Source: Sipunculus nudus
Taxonomy: Eukaryota; Annelida; Sipuncula; Golfingiida; Sipunculidae
Assembly: GCA_026874595.1 (NCBI GenBank)
Contig: CM049307.1
Location: forward strand, 73,260,643 to 73,324,642
DNA length: 64,000 bases
Direction: 5' to 3'
Shown here: in pieces, positions 1 through 13,089 of the stretch
Layout: each line of letters starts with the position of its first letter
Position numbering within the stretch: the first letter of the stretch is position 1
Notes under the pieces: generated by a model
The model's input: the letters and a program-made list of their open reading frames with translations, nothing else
Database searches by the model: none
What the model was told of the DNA's origin: nothing
Program-made: the position numbers and the translations under genes

Positions 1-3000
1 TTGAGACCAGATGACATTATCAGTTTATGGAGAAGACTCAGAGGGAAAAAATAAGCTATAGTTTATGTGATTAAGGCTTTGGGTTTTAGAGATATGGCCA
101 ATGTAATGATATGTGTGTGAGGGTCGTATGCAGCGCCCCCTAGCAGTAATATTCAAAAAATGAAAAAACGATTTCGAGATACTAGTGTAGGACTTATGAT
201 ATGTTAGTTTCAAAATGATTCCTGCAATAATGTGGCCTTTGGCGCAAGATGAATGAAATCTCGAAATATCTCTATTCACGAGATATTTTACGAGATACTG
301 CAAGACTTGTAATACAATCTTGTAGTACTAGTTGAATGCTACCTGATGCAAAAAACTTGATTACTCTAGCTTTAAAACTGACAAAGTTAGGAAAATAAGA
401 CCCCTTATTTTCGAATATCATGACTTTTCCCCAAAATTTGTAACCATGGTTACGGCAAATTTGAGTCAGCTACACACCAGATGACAGGCCTTGGAATGAC
501 GATTAAAATGAGCTATTGTTGAAGTAGATATGACTATTAGTCACAAAGATATGAAGAAAAAACCGTTTTGAGAAGTTTTGATGACCTTGACCTTGACCTT
601 TGACCTATTTTGACCAAAAACAATAGGGCACCTAGAAATTTAATTCTCCATCATCTCTGAAAGTTTCAAGGTGATTGTGGCAAAATTGTGCTTGCCGGAA
701 TCAAAGATTTCCGGCAAGCAACAAACAGACAAACAGACATACGCAACTGAGCAATATGCTTGCCGAAATCGAACATTTCCGGCAAGCAATAAAGTTGTGA
801 CTGTGCCTCCAACATGTATCATAATAGACAGGGCCCGGAAAGGCCGTCACGCACCGCTGCACACGCCGGCCGCCCACCGTAGGGACCCTGCCGGCACTTG
901 CGGCGACGGCACGTGACTTCGTGGTTTGGTGAAACACGGCGCGAGATTTGACGAGACTTACAATGCGACCCCTGAATGTGACTGCGAGTGTCCGACGCTA
1001 TCCGGCGCTGCAGACCATGTGTCTGTGGCGTAAAAAATGACAGAATTATAGGCATTTCTTTGAATGGTCACGTGTTCTCGTTTCACGAGAAACGATGCAA
1101 GATATGACGAGACTTGCGATTGAATGACTAAGAACTAGACGGATGCTGTCTAACGCCGAAAACAAGACCTTTCTATGGCAAATATCTACAGAGATAGAAG
1201 CAGGTAAACTTCGTATTTTCAAGTTGTCACGTTTTACCCCAAAATTTGGTAACCATGGTAACGGCAGTACAAAGCTACATGTGCGGAGGAATAAGCCAAT
1301 GTTCCTAGTTTCAGATACCACAAAAAAATGGTGTCACGTTTAATATTTTTTGAGATATTGCAGAAAAATGATATGTTACAGTGTTTCAGGTACCACGCCC
1401 CCTGGTGGCTATTTCCAAAAAATGAAAAACTGATTTCGAGATATTTATAAAATAACACAAAATATATCAATTTCAAAGCCATTGTTAAAAAAATGCAACC
1501 TGTAGGTCATATTTAATGAAATCTCGAAGACTCTCGTTTGACGAGAAAAGGTGCGAGATTTTGCAAGATTTTTGATTGGACCACCGAGAACTCACCAAGG
1601 GCTACAAGATGCAAAAAAATGACCTCTCCAGCATAAAAACTGACAGAGTTAGAAGCTGAAAACTGCATATTTTCAAAATTCAAAAGTTTTACCCCAAAAA
1701 TAGAGAAATCTGGCAATAGCGCACTTTGGCACCTATGCGCAAAAATAAGCCCATGGTACCCAGTTGAAGGTGCTGTGATGGAAATGGCCCAATGTTTAAT
1801 AGTTCTGGAGGTATAGCACGAAAACAAATTTTCATGTTTTTTCATCTGCAACGCCCCCCGGCGGCCATTTCCAAAATCTGAAAAAACAATTTCGAGATAT
1901 TCTTGTGTTACATAAAATATCTCAGAATCAGTACGATTGCTGCAAATTTGAAAAATATCACGAAATTCCATGATTTCTCCCCAAAATTGCGTAACCATGG
2001 TAACAGCAAATTTAAGTTAGCTACATGTCAAAAGAAAGGCCAGGTGATGACGAAAAAAATGAGCTGTTGCAGAAGTGGATAAGCCTATTTATGGCGAAGT
2101 TATAGTGCAAAAACCGTTAACCATACCTGTCGTGACCTTGACCTTTGACCTTTGACCTATTTTAACCAAAAACAATAGGGCACCTAGAAATTATGTTTTT
2201 CATCATCCCTGCAAGTTTCAAGGTGATTGTGGCAAAATTGTGGCCAGGAGAGTGCAGACAAACAAACAAACTAGACGACCAGAGGTCGAACGCTTGCCGG
2301 AAGTTGAAATGACAGACAGATGGACAGACAGAACATATTGTGGGGTTTCTATTATTTGAATGACCCTCAGCGTTTGCTGAGAAGTTGTGGCCTGTAAAAT
2401 GACATATCAGACAAAACAACGAGGAAGCAGACAAAGCTGACCACAAAAGACTAACAGACAAACATACTGACACATCTGTGATAACAGATTGCCAGACAAA
2501 AGTGCCGAAGGCAAAGAAGAGCAAAATTAGCGATGGTTTATGTAGATAAGGTTTATAATTTTGGAGATATGGCCAAAACATGATATGTTGGGGAGGTGAA
2601 GGTGCAGCGCCCCCTAGTGGCTATATCCGGAAAATGAAAAATCTGTTTTGAGATATTAGTGAAACACATAAGATGTACCAGTTTTAAAAGGATTCCTGAA
2701 AAAAAACTGTGGCCTGTAGAATGCTATATATGAGACGCAAGAACCAGCAAGTAGGCGGATTTGAGGACAACTGACAAACAGACAGACACACTGACAAAGT
2801 CATACAAGAATTAGACCAGATGACATTACTAGGTCATGGAGAAGACTCAGGGAAAGAAAATAAGCCATAGTTTCTGTAATTGAGGCTTTGGGTTTTAGAG
2901 ATATGGTTAATATAATGATATGTGTGTGAGGGTCAGGTGCAGCGCCACCTAGCGGCCCTATCCGGAAAATGAAAAAAAAATTGTGAGATATTTTTGTAAA

Positions 3001-6000
3001 ATATAATATGCATCAGTTTTCAAATGCTTCTTTAAAAACTGTGGCCTGTAGAATGCTATATGCGAGACGCAAGAATCAGCATGCAGCCAAATTTGAGGAC
3101 AACTGACAAACAGACGGACACACTGACAAAGTGACACAAGATTGAGACCAGATGACATTATCAGTTTATGGAGAAGACTCAGAGGGAAAAAATAAGCTAT
3201 AGTTTATGTGATTAAGGCTTTGGGTTTTAGAGATATGGCCAATGTAATGATATGTGTGTGAGGGTCGTATGCAGCGCCCCCTAGCAGTAATATTCAAAAA
3301 ATGAAAAAACGATTTCGAGATACTAGTGTAGGACTTATGATATGTTAGTTTCAAAATGATTCCTGCAATAATGTGGCCTTTGGCGCAAGATGAATGAAAT
3401 CTCGAAATATCTCTATTCACGAGATATTTTACGAGATACTGCAAGACTTGTAATACAATCTTGTAGTACTAGTTGAATGCTACCTGATGCAAAAAACTTG
3501 ATTACTCTAGCTTTAAAACTGACAAAGTTAGGAAAATAAGACCCCTTATTTTCGAATATCATGACTTTTCCCCAAAATTTGTAACCATGGTTACGGCAAA
3601 TTTGAGTCAGCTACACACCAGATGACAGGCCTTGGAATGACGATTAAAATGAGCTATTGTTGAAGTAGATATGACTATTAGTCACAAAGATATGAAGAAA
3701 AAACCGTTTTGAGAAGTTTTGATGACCTTGACCTTGACCTTTGACCTATTTTGACCAAAAACAATAGGGCACCTAGAAATTTAATTCTCCATCATCTCTG
3801 AAAGTTTCAAGGTGATTGTGGCAAAATTGTGCTTGCCGGAATCAAAGATTTCCGGCAAGCAACAAACAGACAAACAGACATACGCAACTGAGCAATATGC
3901 TTGCCGAAATCGAACATTTCCGGCAAGCAATAAAGTTGTGACTGTGCCTCCAACATGTATCATAATAGACAGGGCCCGGAAAGGCCGTCACGCACCGCTG
4001 CACACGCCGGCCGCCCACCGTAGGGACCCTGCCGGCACTTGCGGCGACGGCACGTGACTTCGTGGTTTGGTGAAACACGGCGCGAGATTTGACGAGACTT
4101 ACAATGCGACCCCTGAATGTGACTGCGAGTGTCCGACGCTATCCGGCGCTGCAGACCATGTGTCTGTGGCGTAAAAAATGACAGAATTATAGGCATTTCT
4201 TTGAATGGTCACGTGTTCTCGTTTCACGAGAAACGATGCAAGATATGACGAGACTTGCGATTGAATGACTAAGAACTAGACGGATGCTGTCTAACGCCGA
4301 AAACCAGACCTTTCTATGGCAAATATCTACAGAGATAGAAGCAGGTAAACTTCGTATTTTCAAGTTGTCACGTTTTACCCCAAAATTTGGTAACCATGGT
4401 AACGGCAGTACAAAGCTACATGTGCGGAGGAATAAGCCAATGTTCCTAGTTTCAGATACCACAAAAAAATGGTGTCACGTTTAATATTTTTTGAGATATT
4501 GCAGAAAAATGATATGTTACAGTGTTTCAGGTACCACGCCCCCTGGTGGCTATTTCCAAAAAATGAAAAACTGATTTCGAGATATTTATAAAATAACACA
4601 AAATATATCAATTTCAAAGCCATTGTTAAAAAAATGCAACCTGTAGGTCATATTTAATGAAATCTCGAAGACTCTCGTTTGACGAGAAAAGGTGCGAGAT
4701 TTTGCAAGATTTTTGATTGGATCACCGAGAACTCACCAAGGGCTACAAGATGCAAAAAAATTGACCTCTCCAGCATAAAAACTGACAGAGTTAGAAGCTG
4801 AAAACTGCATATTTTCAAAATTCAAAAGTTTTACCCCAAAAATAGAGAAATCTGGCAATAGCGCACTTTGGCACCTATGCGCAAAAATAAGCCCATGGTA
4901 CCCAGTTGAAGGTGCTGTGATGGAAATGGCCCAATGTTTAATAGTTCTGGAGGTATAGCACGAAAACAAATTTTCATGTTTTTTCATCTGCAACGCCCCC
5001 CGGCGGCCATTTCCAAAATCTGAAAAAACAATTTCGAGATATTCTTGTGTTACATAAAATATCTCAGAATCAGTACGATTGCTGCAAATTTGAAAAATAT
5101 CACGAAATTCCATGATTTCTCCCCAAAATTGCGTAACCATGGTAACAGCAAATTTAAGTTAGCTACATGTCAAAAGAAAGGCCAGGTGATGACGAAAAAA
5201 ATGAGCTGTTGCAGAAGTGGATAAGCCTATTTATGGCGAAGTTATAGTGCAAAAACCGTTAACCATACCTGTCGTGACCTTGACCTTTGACCTTTGACCT
5301 ATTTTAACCAAAAACAATAGGGCACCTAGAAATTATGTTTTTCATCATCCCTGCAAGTTTCAAGGTGATTGTGGCAAAATTGTGGCCAGGAGAGTGCAGA
5401 CAAACAAACAAACTAGACGACCAGAGGTCGAACGCTTGCCGGAAGTTGAAATGACAGACAGATGGACAGACAGAACATATTGTGGGGTTTCTATTATTTG
5501 AATGACCCTCAGCGTTTGCTGAGAAGTTGTGGCCTGTAAAATGACATATCAGACAAAACAACGAGGAAGCAGACAAAGCTGACCACAAAAGACTAACAGA
5601 CAAACATACTGACACATCTGTGATAACAGATTGCCAGACAAAAGTGCCGAAGGCAAAGAAGAGCAAAATTAGCGATGGTTTATGTAGATAAGGTTTATAA
5701 TTTTGGAGATATGGCCAAAACATGATATGTTGGGGAGGTGAAGGTGCAGCGCCCCCTAGTGGCTATATCCGGAAAATGAAAAATCTGTTTTGAGATATTA
5801 GTGAAACCCATAAGATGTACCAGTTTTAAAAGGATTCCTGAAAAAAAACTGTGGCCTGTAGAATGCTATATTTGAGACGCAAGAACCAGCAAGTAGGCGG
5901 ATTTGAGGACAACTGACAAACAGACAGACACACTGACAAAGTCATACAAGAATTAGACCAGATGACATTACTAGGTCATGGAGAAGACTCAGGGAAAGAA

Positions 6001-8545
6001 AATAAGCCATAGTTTCTGTAATTGAGGCTTTGGGTTTTAGAGATATGGTTAATATAATGATATGTGTGTGAGGGTCAGGTGCAGCGCCACCTAGCGGCCC
6101 TATCCGGAAAATGAAAAAAAAATTGTGAGATATTTTTGTAAAATATAATATGCATCAGTTTTCAAATGCTTCTTTAAAAACTGTGGCCTGTAGAATGCTA
6201 TATGCGAGACGCAAGAATCAGCATGCAGCCAAATTTGAGGACAACTGACAAACAGACGGACACACTGACAAAGTGACACAAGATTGAGACCAGATGACAT
6301 TATCAGTTTATGGAGAAGACTCAGAGGGAAAATATAAGCTATAGTTTATGTGATTAAGGCTTTGGGTTTTAGAGATATGGCCAATGTAATGATATGTGTG
6401 TGAGGGTCGTATGCAGCGCCCCCTAGCAGTAATATTCAAAAAATGAAAAAACGATTTCGAGATACTAGTGTAGGACTTATGATATGTTAGTTTCAAAATG
6501 ATTCCTGCAATAATGTGGCCTTTGGCGCAAGATGAATGAAATCTCGAAATATCTCTATTCACGAGATATTTTACGAGATACTGCAAGACTTGTAATACAA
6601 TCTTGTAGTACTAGTTGAATGCTACCTGATGCAAAAAACTTGATTACTCTAGCTTTAAAACTGACAAAGTTAGGAAAATAAGACCCCTTATTTTCGAATA
6701 TCATGACTTTTCCCCAAAATTTGTAACCATGGTTACGGCAAATTTGAGTCAGCTACACACCAGATGACAGGCCTTGGAATGACGATTAAAATGAGCTATT
6801 GTTGAAGTAGATATGACTATTAGTCACAAAGATATGAAGAAAAAACCGTTTTGAGAAGTTTTGATGACCTTGACCTTGACCTTTGACCTATTTTGACCAA
6901 AAACAATAGGGCACCTAGAAATTTAATTCTCCATCATCTCTGAAAGTTTCAAGGTGATTGTGGCAAAATTGTGCTTGCCGGAATCAAAGATTTCCGGCAA
7001 GCAACAAACAGACAAACAGACATACGCAACTGAGCAATATGCTTGCCGAAATCGAACATTTCCGGCAAGCAATAAAGTTGTGACTGTGCCTCCAACATGT
7101 ATGATAATAGACAGGGCCCGGAAAGGCCGTCACGCACCGCTGCACACGCCGGCCGCCCACCGTAGGGACCCTGCCGGCACTTGCGGCGACGGCACGTGAC
7201 TTCGTGGTTTGGTGAAACACGGCGCGAGATTTGACGAGACTTACAATGCGACCCCTGAATGTGACTGCGAGTGTCCGACGCTATCCGGCGCTGCAGACCA
7301 TGTGTCTGTGGCGTAAAAAATGACAGAATTATAGGCATTTCTTTGAATGGTCACGTGTTCTCGTTTCACGAGAAACGATGCAAGATATGACGAGACTTGC
7401 GATTGAATGACTAAGAACTAGACGGATGCTGTCTAACGCCGAAAACCAGACCTTTCTATGGCAAATATCTACAGAGATAGAAGCAGGTAAACTTCGTATT
7501 TTCAAGTTGTCACGTTTTACCCCAAAATTTGGTAACCATGGTAACGGCAGTACAAAGCTACATGTGCGGAGGAATAAGCCAATGTTCCTAGTTTCAGATA
7601 CCACAAAAAAATGGTGTCACGTTTAATATTTTTTGAGATATTGCAGAAAAATGATATGTTACAGTGTTTCAGGTACCACGCCCCCTGGTGGCTATTTCCA
7701 AAAAATGAAAAACTGATTTCGAGATATTTATAAAATAACACAAAATATATCAATTTCAAAGCCATTGTTAAAAAAATGCAACCTGTAGGTCATATTTAAT
7801 GAAATCTCGAAGACTCTCGTTTGACGAGAAAAGGTGCGAGATTTTGCAAGATTTTTGATTGGATCACCGAGAACTCACCAAGGGCTACAAGATGCAAAAA
7901 AATTGACCTCTCCAGCATAAAAACTGACAGAGTTAGAAGCTGAAAACTGCATATTTTCAAAATTCAAAAGTTTTACCCCAAAAGTAGAGAAATCTGGCAA
8001 TAGCGCACTTTGGCACCTATGCGCAAAAATAAGCCCATGGTACCCAGTTGAAGGTGCTGTGATGGAAATGGCCCAATGTTTAATAGTTCTGGAGGTATAG
8101 CACCAAAACAAATGTTCATGTTTTTTCATCTGCAACGCCCCCTGGCGGCCATTTCCAAAATCTGAAAAAACAATTTCGAGATATTCTTGTGTTACATAAA
8201 ATATCTCAGAATCAGTACGATTGCTGCAAATTTGAAAAATATCACGAAATTCCATGATTTCTACCCAAAATTGCGTAACCATGGTAACAGCAAATTTAAG
8301 TAAGCTACATGTCAAAAGAAAGGCCAGGTGATGACGAAAAAAATGAGCTATTGCAGAAGTGGATAAGCCTATTTATGGCGAAGTTATAGTGCAAAAACCG
8401 TTAACCATACCTGTCGTGACCTTGACCTTTGACCTTCGACCTATTTTAACCAAAAACAATAGGGCACCTAGAAATTATGTTTTTCAACATCCCTGTAAGT
8501 TTCAAGGTGATTGTGGCAAAATTGTGGCCAGGAGAGTGCAGACAA
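1..8545. repeat. 3.14-kb tandem (satellite-like) array, 2.7 copies
   Basis: Copy A is 1-3141, copy B 3142-6283 and copy C 6284 to about 8545 (partial). The copies are nearly identical; a visible difference is aaaacaag at about 1160 against aaaaccag at about 4300. The array runs off the left edge. Each unit contains older, diverged sub-repeats: a CGCCCCCTAG-type block at about 130, 1392, 1850, 2612 and 2938, a GTAACCATGGTWACRGC block at about 440, 1250 and 1990, repeated cgagata motifs, and TGACCTTTGACC runs at about 580 and 2135. Small ORFs of 60-160 codons recur in every copy with no recognisable domain and are not annotated as genes. Confidence 0.95.
691..718. repeat. Hairpin inside the 3.14-kb unit
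   Basis: CTTGCCGGAA and TTCCGGCAAG form a 10-bp stem around a short loop. A second imperfect copy follows at about 760-788, and both recur in copies B and C. The same motif is the core of the 68-bp repeats at 8540-8815. Confidence 0.8.
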
Positions 8546-8815
8546 ACAAACAGACAAACAGACAAACAGACATACGCAACTGAGCAATATGCTTGCCGAA
8601 ATCGAAGATTTCCGGCAAGCAACAAACAGACAAACAGACATACGCAACTGAGCAATATGCTTGCCGAAATCGAAGATTTCCGGCAAGCAACAAACAGACA
8701 AATGGACATACGCAACTGACCAACCAACTTGCCGAAATCGAAGATTTCCGGCAAGCAACAAACAGACATACGCAACTGACCAATATGCTTGCCGAAATCT
8801 TTGATTCCGGCAAGC
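8540..8815. repeat. 68-bp tandem sub-repeats at the array edge
   Basis: The motif CTTGCCGAAATC recurs at about 8592, 8660, 8728 and 8788, giving spacings of 68, 68 and 60 bp. Each copy has the hairpin half-sites, an acaaacagacaaacagaca stretch and acgcaactga. The sequence matches the segment at 690-790 of the 3.14-kb unit, so this is a local expansion of an internal piece at the point where copy C breaks off. Confidence 0.9.
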
Positions 8816-8939
8816 AATAAAAAAAGCCAGGCCTACAGGCCTAATGCGAAACTGTGCAACGGGATATACATCATGTACAATGCTTCCATGATAACATGCT
8901 TGACTGTTAATTTTCAAGTACAATGGAAGTACTAAACAT

Positions 8940-10690
8940 TTGAAAGTTTTTATTCGTATGCCCAATTTCAGTCTGATATATGAAATCCCTACATATTTCA
9001 GAATAAGCAGGAAAATACGCTGTGCAAAAGTCACTGAAGTTGCTGACACGTCTTGTGTACGAGAATGCCATTAAACTTGATCAAAGATGCATGGAAAGGT
9101 CAAATATCAGGCCAATACATCAAACTTCTCTTGAGTCAGGTGCACTAAGCTGATCAGGCTAAGGTGAGAAAGGCAGTTGCCCCGAGTTAACCGGAACAAA
9201 TTGCTAGCTTCAGCTACTGCACTGAGTGAAGTCTTGACCTGAACGTGGCTGCACTGAGTGAAATCTTGACTTGTTGGATAATCTGATACAGTTGGCAGTC
9301 TACCAAAGCTATAAATAGATCCAGACTGACCTTTGCCTGATGGATAATGTATTTACACATAATGATTTCTTTTTTTTTTTTCAAGCTGAAATATTCAAAA
9401 GATTTTTTTTTATCAAAATGTTTAGAATAATAAAAGATGCAGTCCTCTCATTGTTAAAGCTCCAATAATTTTGCCAAAATCATTAAAGTAGACTTTAACG
9501 AATGCCCCCTAAGAATCATTTTTGTGCAATTTATTAGAAGTTGAAACAACAGTTTTGTAGAAGAAAACTATTGCAGCCCTGAGTTTGAAATAGGCTAATG
9601 GCCACAAGACTACTTCAGCTTTCTATGTCTGTACCAAAAAGCAATAAACCCAATCTATTATTTTGCGATTGAAAGAACCCTACACTAGGATGATTCCTGT
9701 GAAAAATTAAGTTATTCGATCAGCTTGAGAGTCTAATCATGGAAAAAACTTTTAAGCTGAAAGAGGCTAAAATTACAAGGTTTTTGCCCGTAAAAAATAG
9801 GTCAATTTAGGTGGCGCCACAAAAACCTCATTTTCAGATACGAGTCTTGTGACTAAAATTTGCTCAAAACTTGGTGATGCTACCTTGTTGTTTCTGAGAT
9901 TGTTAAGTTAGTATGCATACTTGGCCAAATGACTAAGCTCAAATTCCTGTAATTTGGCCAAATTCATCGATGTAAACCATTTGAACTAACATGGGAGAGC
10001 TCATCTCTGGAATGAATTCTTTGAAATATTGAATAATTTGGTTGAATGCTTTTGGACAAGAAAATTTTCAAAGTTTTTTTTTAGCTTTCCCCCGTACCTT
10101 GAAGTTGTGCAGGTGGCGCCACAAAAAGCTCAATTCCACAACATTTTACTGACTTTTGCATATAATCTGGGGATGCTAGCTTCTGCTATTCCTGAGAAAT
10201 TTTTGGTCAATATACTGATGATAGATGACGCCTGTACAAAAAAGGTCGATGCAGGTGGCGCTACCATTACCTCAATTTCAAATATAACTCGTGTGACCAA
10301 TATTTCCATAAAATTTGACGATGATAGCTCTGGCCGTTTCTGTAATTTTTGTATGCTTTTTTTTGCCAAATGACCAAGATCAGTTTCCCGAAACTCGGCC
10401 AAAAATAACCAAACTGAAACCATTGGAATAAACTTGAGAAAAATTATTTCTGGGATTATTTCTGTGAAATATTGAAAAAAATTGACCGGACGGTTTTAGA
10501 GAAGAACATCTTTAAAGTTTTTAAAGTTTTTTCCCTATAAAACCGAAGTAAATGCAGATAGCAAAAAAAAAAAAAAAAAAGCAAAATCCGATAGAGTTTT
10601 TTAGATGACCGATTTTTTACATTAAACTTGGTGATGCTTGCTCACACCCATCATCCTCAGTTGACCTCTAGATTTGTCCGACAAAATCAA
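8940..10690 (+). repeat. Left arm of a large inverted repeat
   Basis: Read forward, this arm matches the reverse complement of about 13090-15090. Clear anchors are 8950-9180 against 14870-15080 (shared AAATAAGCAGG-like, GTGCACT and AAGGCAGTTGCCCC-like words) and 10395-10620 against 13140-13400 (shared TGAAACCATT, TTTCTGTGAAATATTG and AAAATCCGATA). The arm contains GGTGGCGCCAC modules near 9810, 10111 and 10254. Divergence is substantial, so the repeat is not recent. Confidence 0.85.
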
Positions 10691-10699
10691 ATAAGCATG

Positions 10700-13080
10700 T
10701 CACAGACATGGATAAATGGGAACATCAACTATTGAGAAATGGGGTTCATTATACTGTCTTTCTTTACTATTACATTTGTAATTATTTTTAGTTTCTGATA
10801 TTACGGTTAAAAAATTTTCAAAACCTCTTCAAAGGGTATGATATGCCAATAATTGACTTTTCCTGTATGCGACCCTTTTTGAGACCGGTTTCCTTGGTAA
10901 GAAACCTCCACTGGCTTAACGTATGAATAACGTATGCTTTTTATAATAAGCCTGTAGCCGGGTATCAGTTTGCAAATCTGCTAATAAATTAGCACATGGT
11001 ACCTGATCAACTATACTTTAATCACTGACATCATCATCTTATTTCGTAAATTATCCCAGTTCTCTTTTTACAAGTATCCCATTTGAAGCTAAAATTTGCG
11101 TATGCTTGATTTAGGCACATTATGTTTCGCATCTCATAATAAAGTGTGTTTCGCATTTAAGAAACGCCTATCTGCTTCAGAACTAACGTCTTTGTCGTAA
11201 TCTGTATCAACATCTAAAAATAGACTGCCAAAATATGACATATCTCCATCAACCTGGTGAGCTCCTTCATCAACTTTAATAGCACTTTCCCCACTCTTAC
11301 TGTGATTATAATGAACATAACTCGAAATTCGTTCCGTTTATTTGTGGTAAAGGGACGATAATAATAAACAATATAATTGTCATTTTTGTGGTCTTACAAC
11401 AAATTAAAAAATATATTTGAAAAAAAAAATTATGGGCTTGAAATCATTTAAACGAATAATTCATCAAATAAAATGTTATTGACCCTATGAAAACTCGGAA
11501 AAAAAACTTGAACATCTGTAAAGGTGACGAACTCATTTATTTAAAAACCAAATTACGAAAATATTTAAGTTCCAGTGCATTTTTAATTACATACCCATAA
11601 CACATTATAACGCCATAGCGTATATTTGTTACACTTAAACATCTAAATGTATTTGTCTGACACGTTAAGTATAAAGTGTTAGAGTGTCTGTAATAATAAT
11701 GCAATAATAAAACAATAATTCTCCAACGGAACTGATAAACAACTTTCTGTAAAATTGCACTTATATTTAGACAAACAGTATCATTAAAAAATAAGCAAAC
11801 AAATCAGAATCTAGAGTACCGTCACCAGATAATCACTCACAACCACATCCATCACTCCCAATGTCGATGAGGGCCAGTTCGAAGATCAGCAGGGGAGTTC
11901 AAAGCACCAGCGTCCTTCAGCCCGGTTGAAAAAGAAATATCTCCTAGACTACTCAGACCAGATATAGAGACTAGAGGCGCCAGTCTCTGTAGAAAGATAA
12001 ACAGAAATGATAAAAATATAACGGGTAGAGGAGCAGATGATACAGTGTCCATATAAGCAACTCTAAAAGCTTTAGCTGCCCCATAGGTGGGACCGGCTGT
12101 CGACCGGGAACTACGACTAAGTAACAGTCTGTAAAGGCGCATTGATACTGCTCAAGCTCCTCTGATAACTTTGAAGTTGATAGGTGTCACTAAGTCTTTG
12201 TTCACCACCAGCGACTACAGGACTCTGGCCTGCCGCATGGGCTGATGAAGCTGCTGATACTGCCTCTGTGGAGAGTAAAATTGTTGCTGTTGCGTTGAAA
12301 GCAGATGGCACAAAAGTAGTGTAGTAAGTCTCACCCTGCAGATTAGCAGAGGCTCCAAAGCTGGATGGACCTTGCTGTGGTTTCTCCCTCTTCTGGCTGG
12401 AAACGGAAATAGTTGTAAACTCTGTCACCTTATCACAAGAGCGCCTCAAAACTCCTTCCAATGGGACTCAGGCTCGGAATGATCCAGCGGCCCAACTGAA
12501 TCCTAGGGTTTAGGGGACAGATACAATAGCCAGGTGCTCCTCGATCCTTTTTTTATTAGCTTTCTCTTGGCTGAAGGGTGGCACTGAGCTTGAAAATGAC
12601 AAGAACATAAATACTGCATTATACCACACCATTTGTAATTATTACAGTCATAGTAAAAATCTTAGAAATTATAAGTTTCCAAATTTAACTTCTATTACAA
12701 CTAGTTTCCAAACATAAACTTAGCTATTTGGTTTTAAGTACCAAATCTGAAAGGGTATATTAAATTATGCTGTGAAATATATTTAAACCTCCGGTAAGGC
12801 ATGGTCAATATATAATGAACCATCAGAAACTTTCGGGTTCACAAAGATACCCACTTTTAATTGAAAACGCATATCGCAGGTTTCCCGCTTTAAGGAATAG
12901 TCAATTTAGTCACCTTTAAGCCCCTCTAATAACTAATGATTTTCCAACCATACTTTAATCAATTTTATCCCATACAGGTACTAACTGTATTGCCAGACAA
13001 AGTTGGGATACTATGTTGCGCCAGCGCCGCCTCAGATTTTTTTTAGCGAACCTGTGAGCTTATGCGATGGTGCGGCGTCG
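10700..13080. other. Core of the inverted repeat, no recognised gene
   Basis: This AT-rich unique sequence separates the two arms. On the minus strand, 12461-11852 holds two adjoining open stretches of 114 and 96 codons with somewhat higher GC, and a pyrimidine-rich tract ending in CAG near 11995 resembles a splice acceptor. One reading frame is glutamine-rich over a few residues. I recognise no domain. It could be a captured host gene fragment or chance ORFs. Confidence 0.3.
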
Positions 13081-13089
13081 TCCGTCGTG

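Noticed and set aside
25-8315. Repeated ORFs of 60-161 codons in the 3.14-kb array
   Set aside because: They recur only because the unit recurs, change length with single substitutions, overlap on both strands and have no domain.
8446-9049. Cys-rich 100-193 codon ORFs on the minus strand
   Set aside because: They are translations of the 68-bp repeat in several frames at once.
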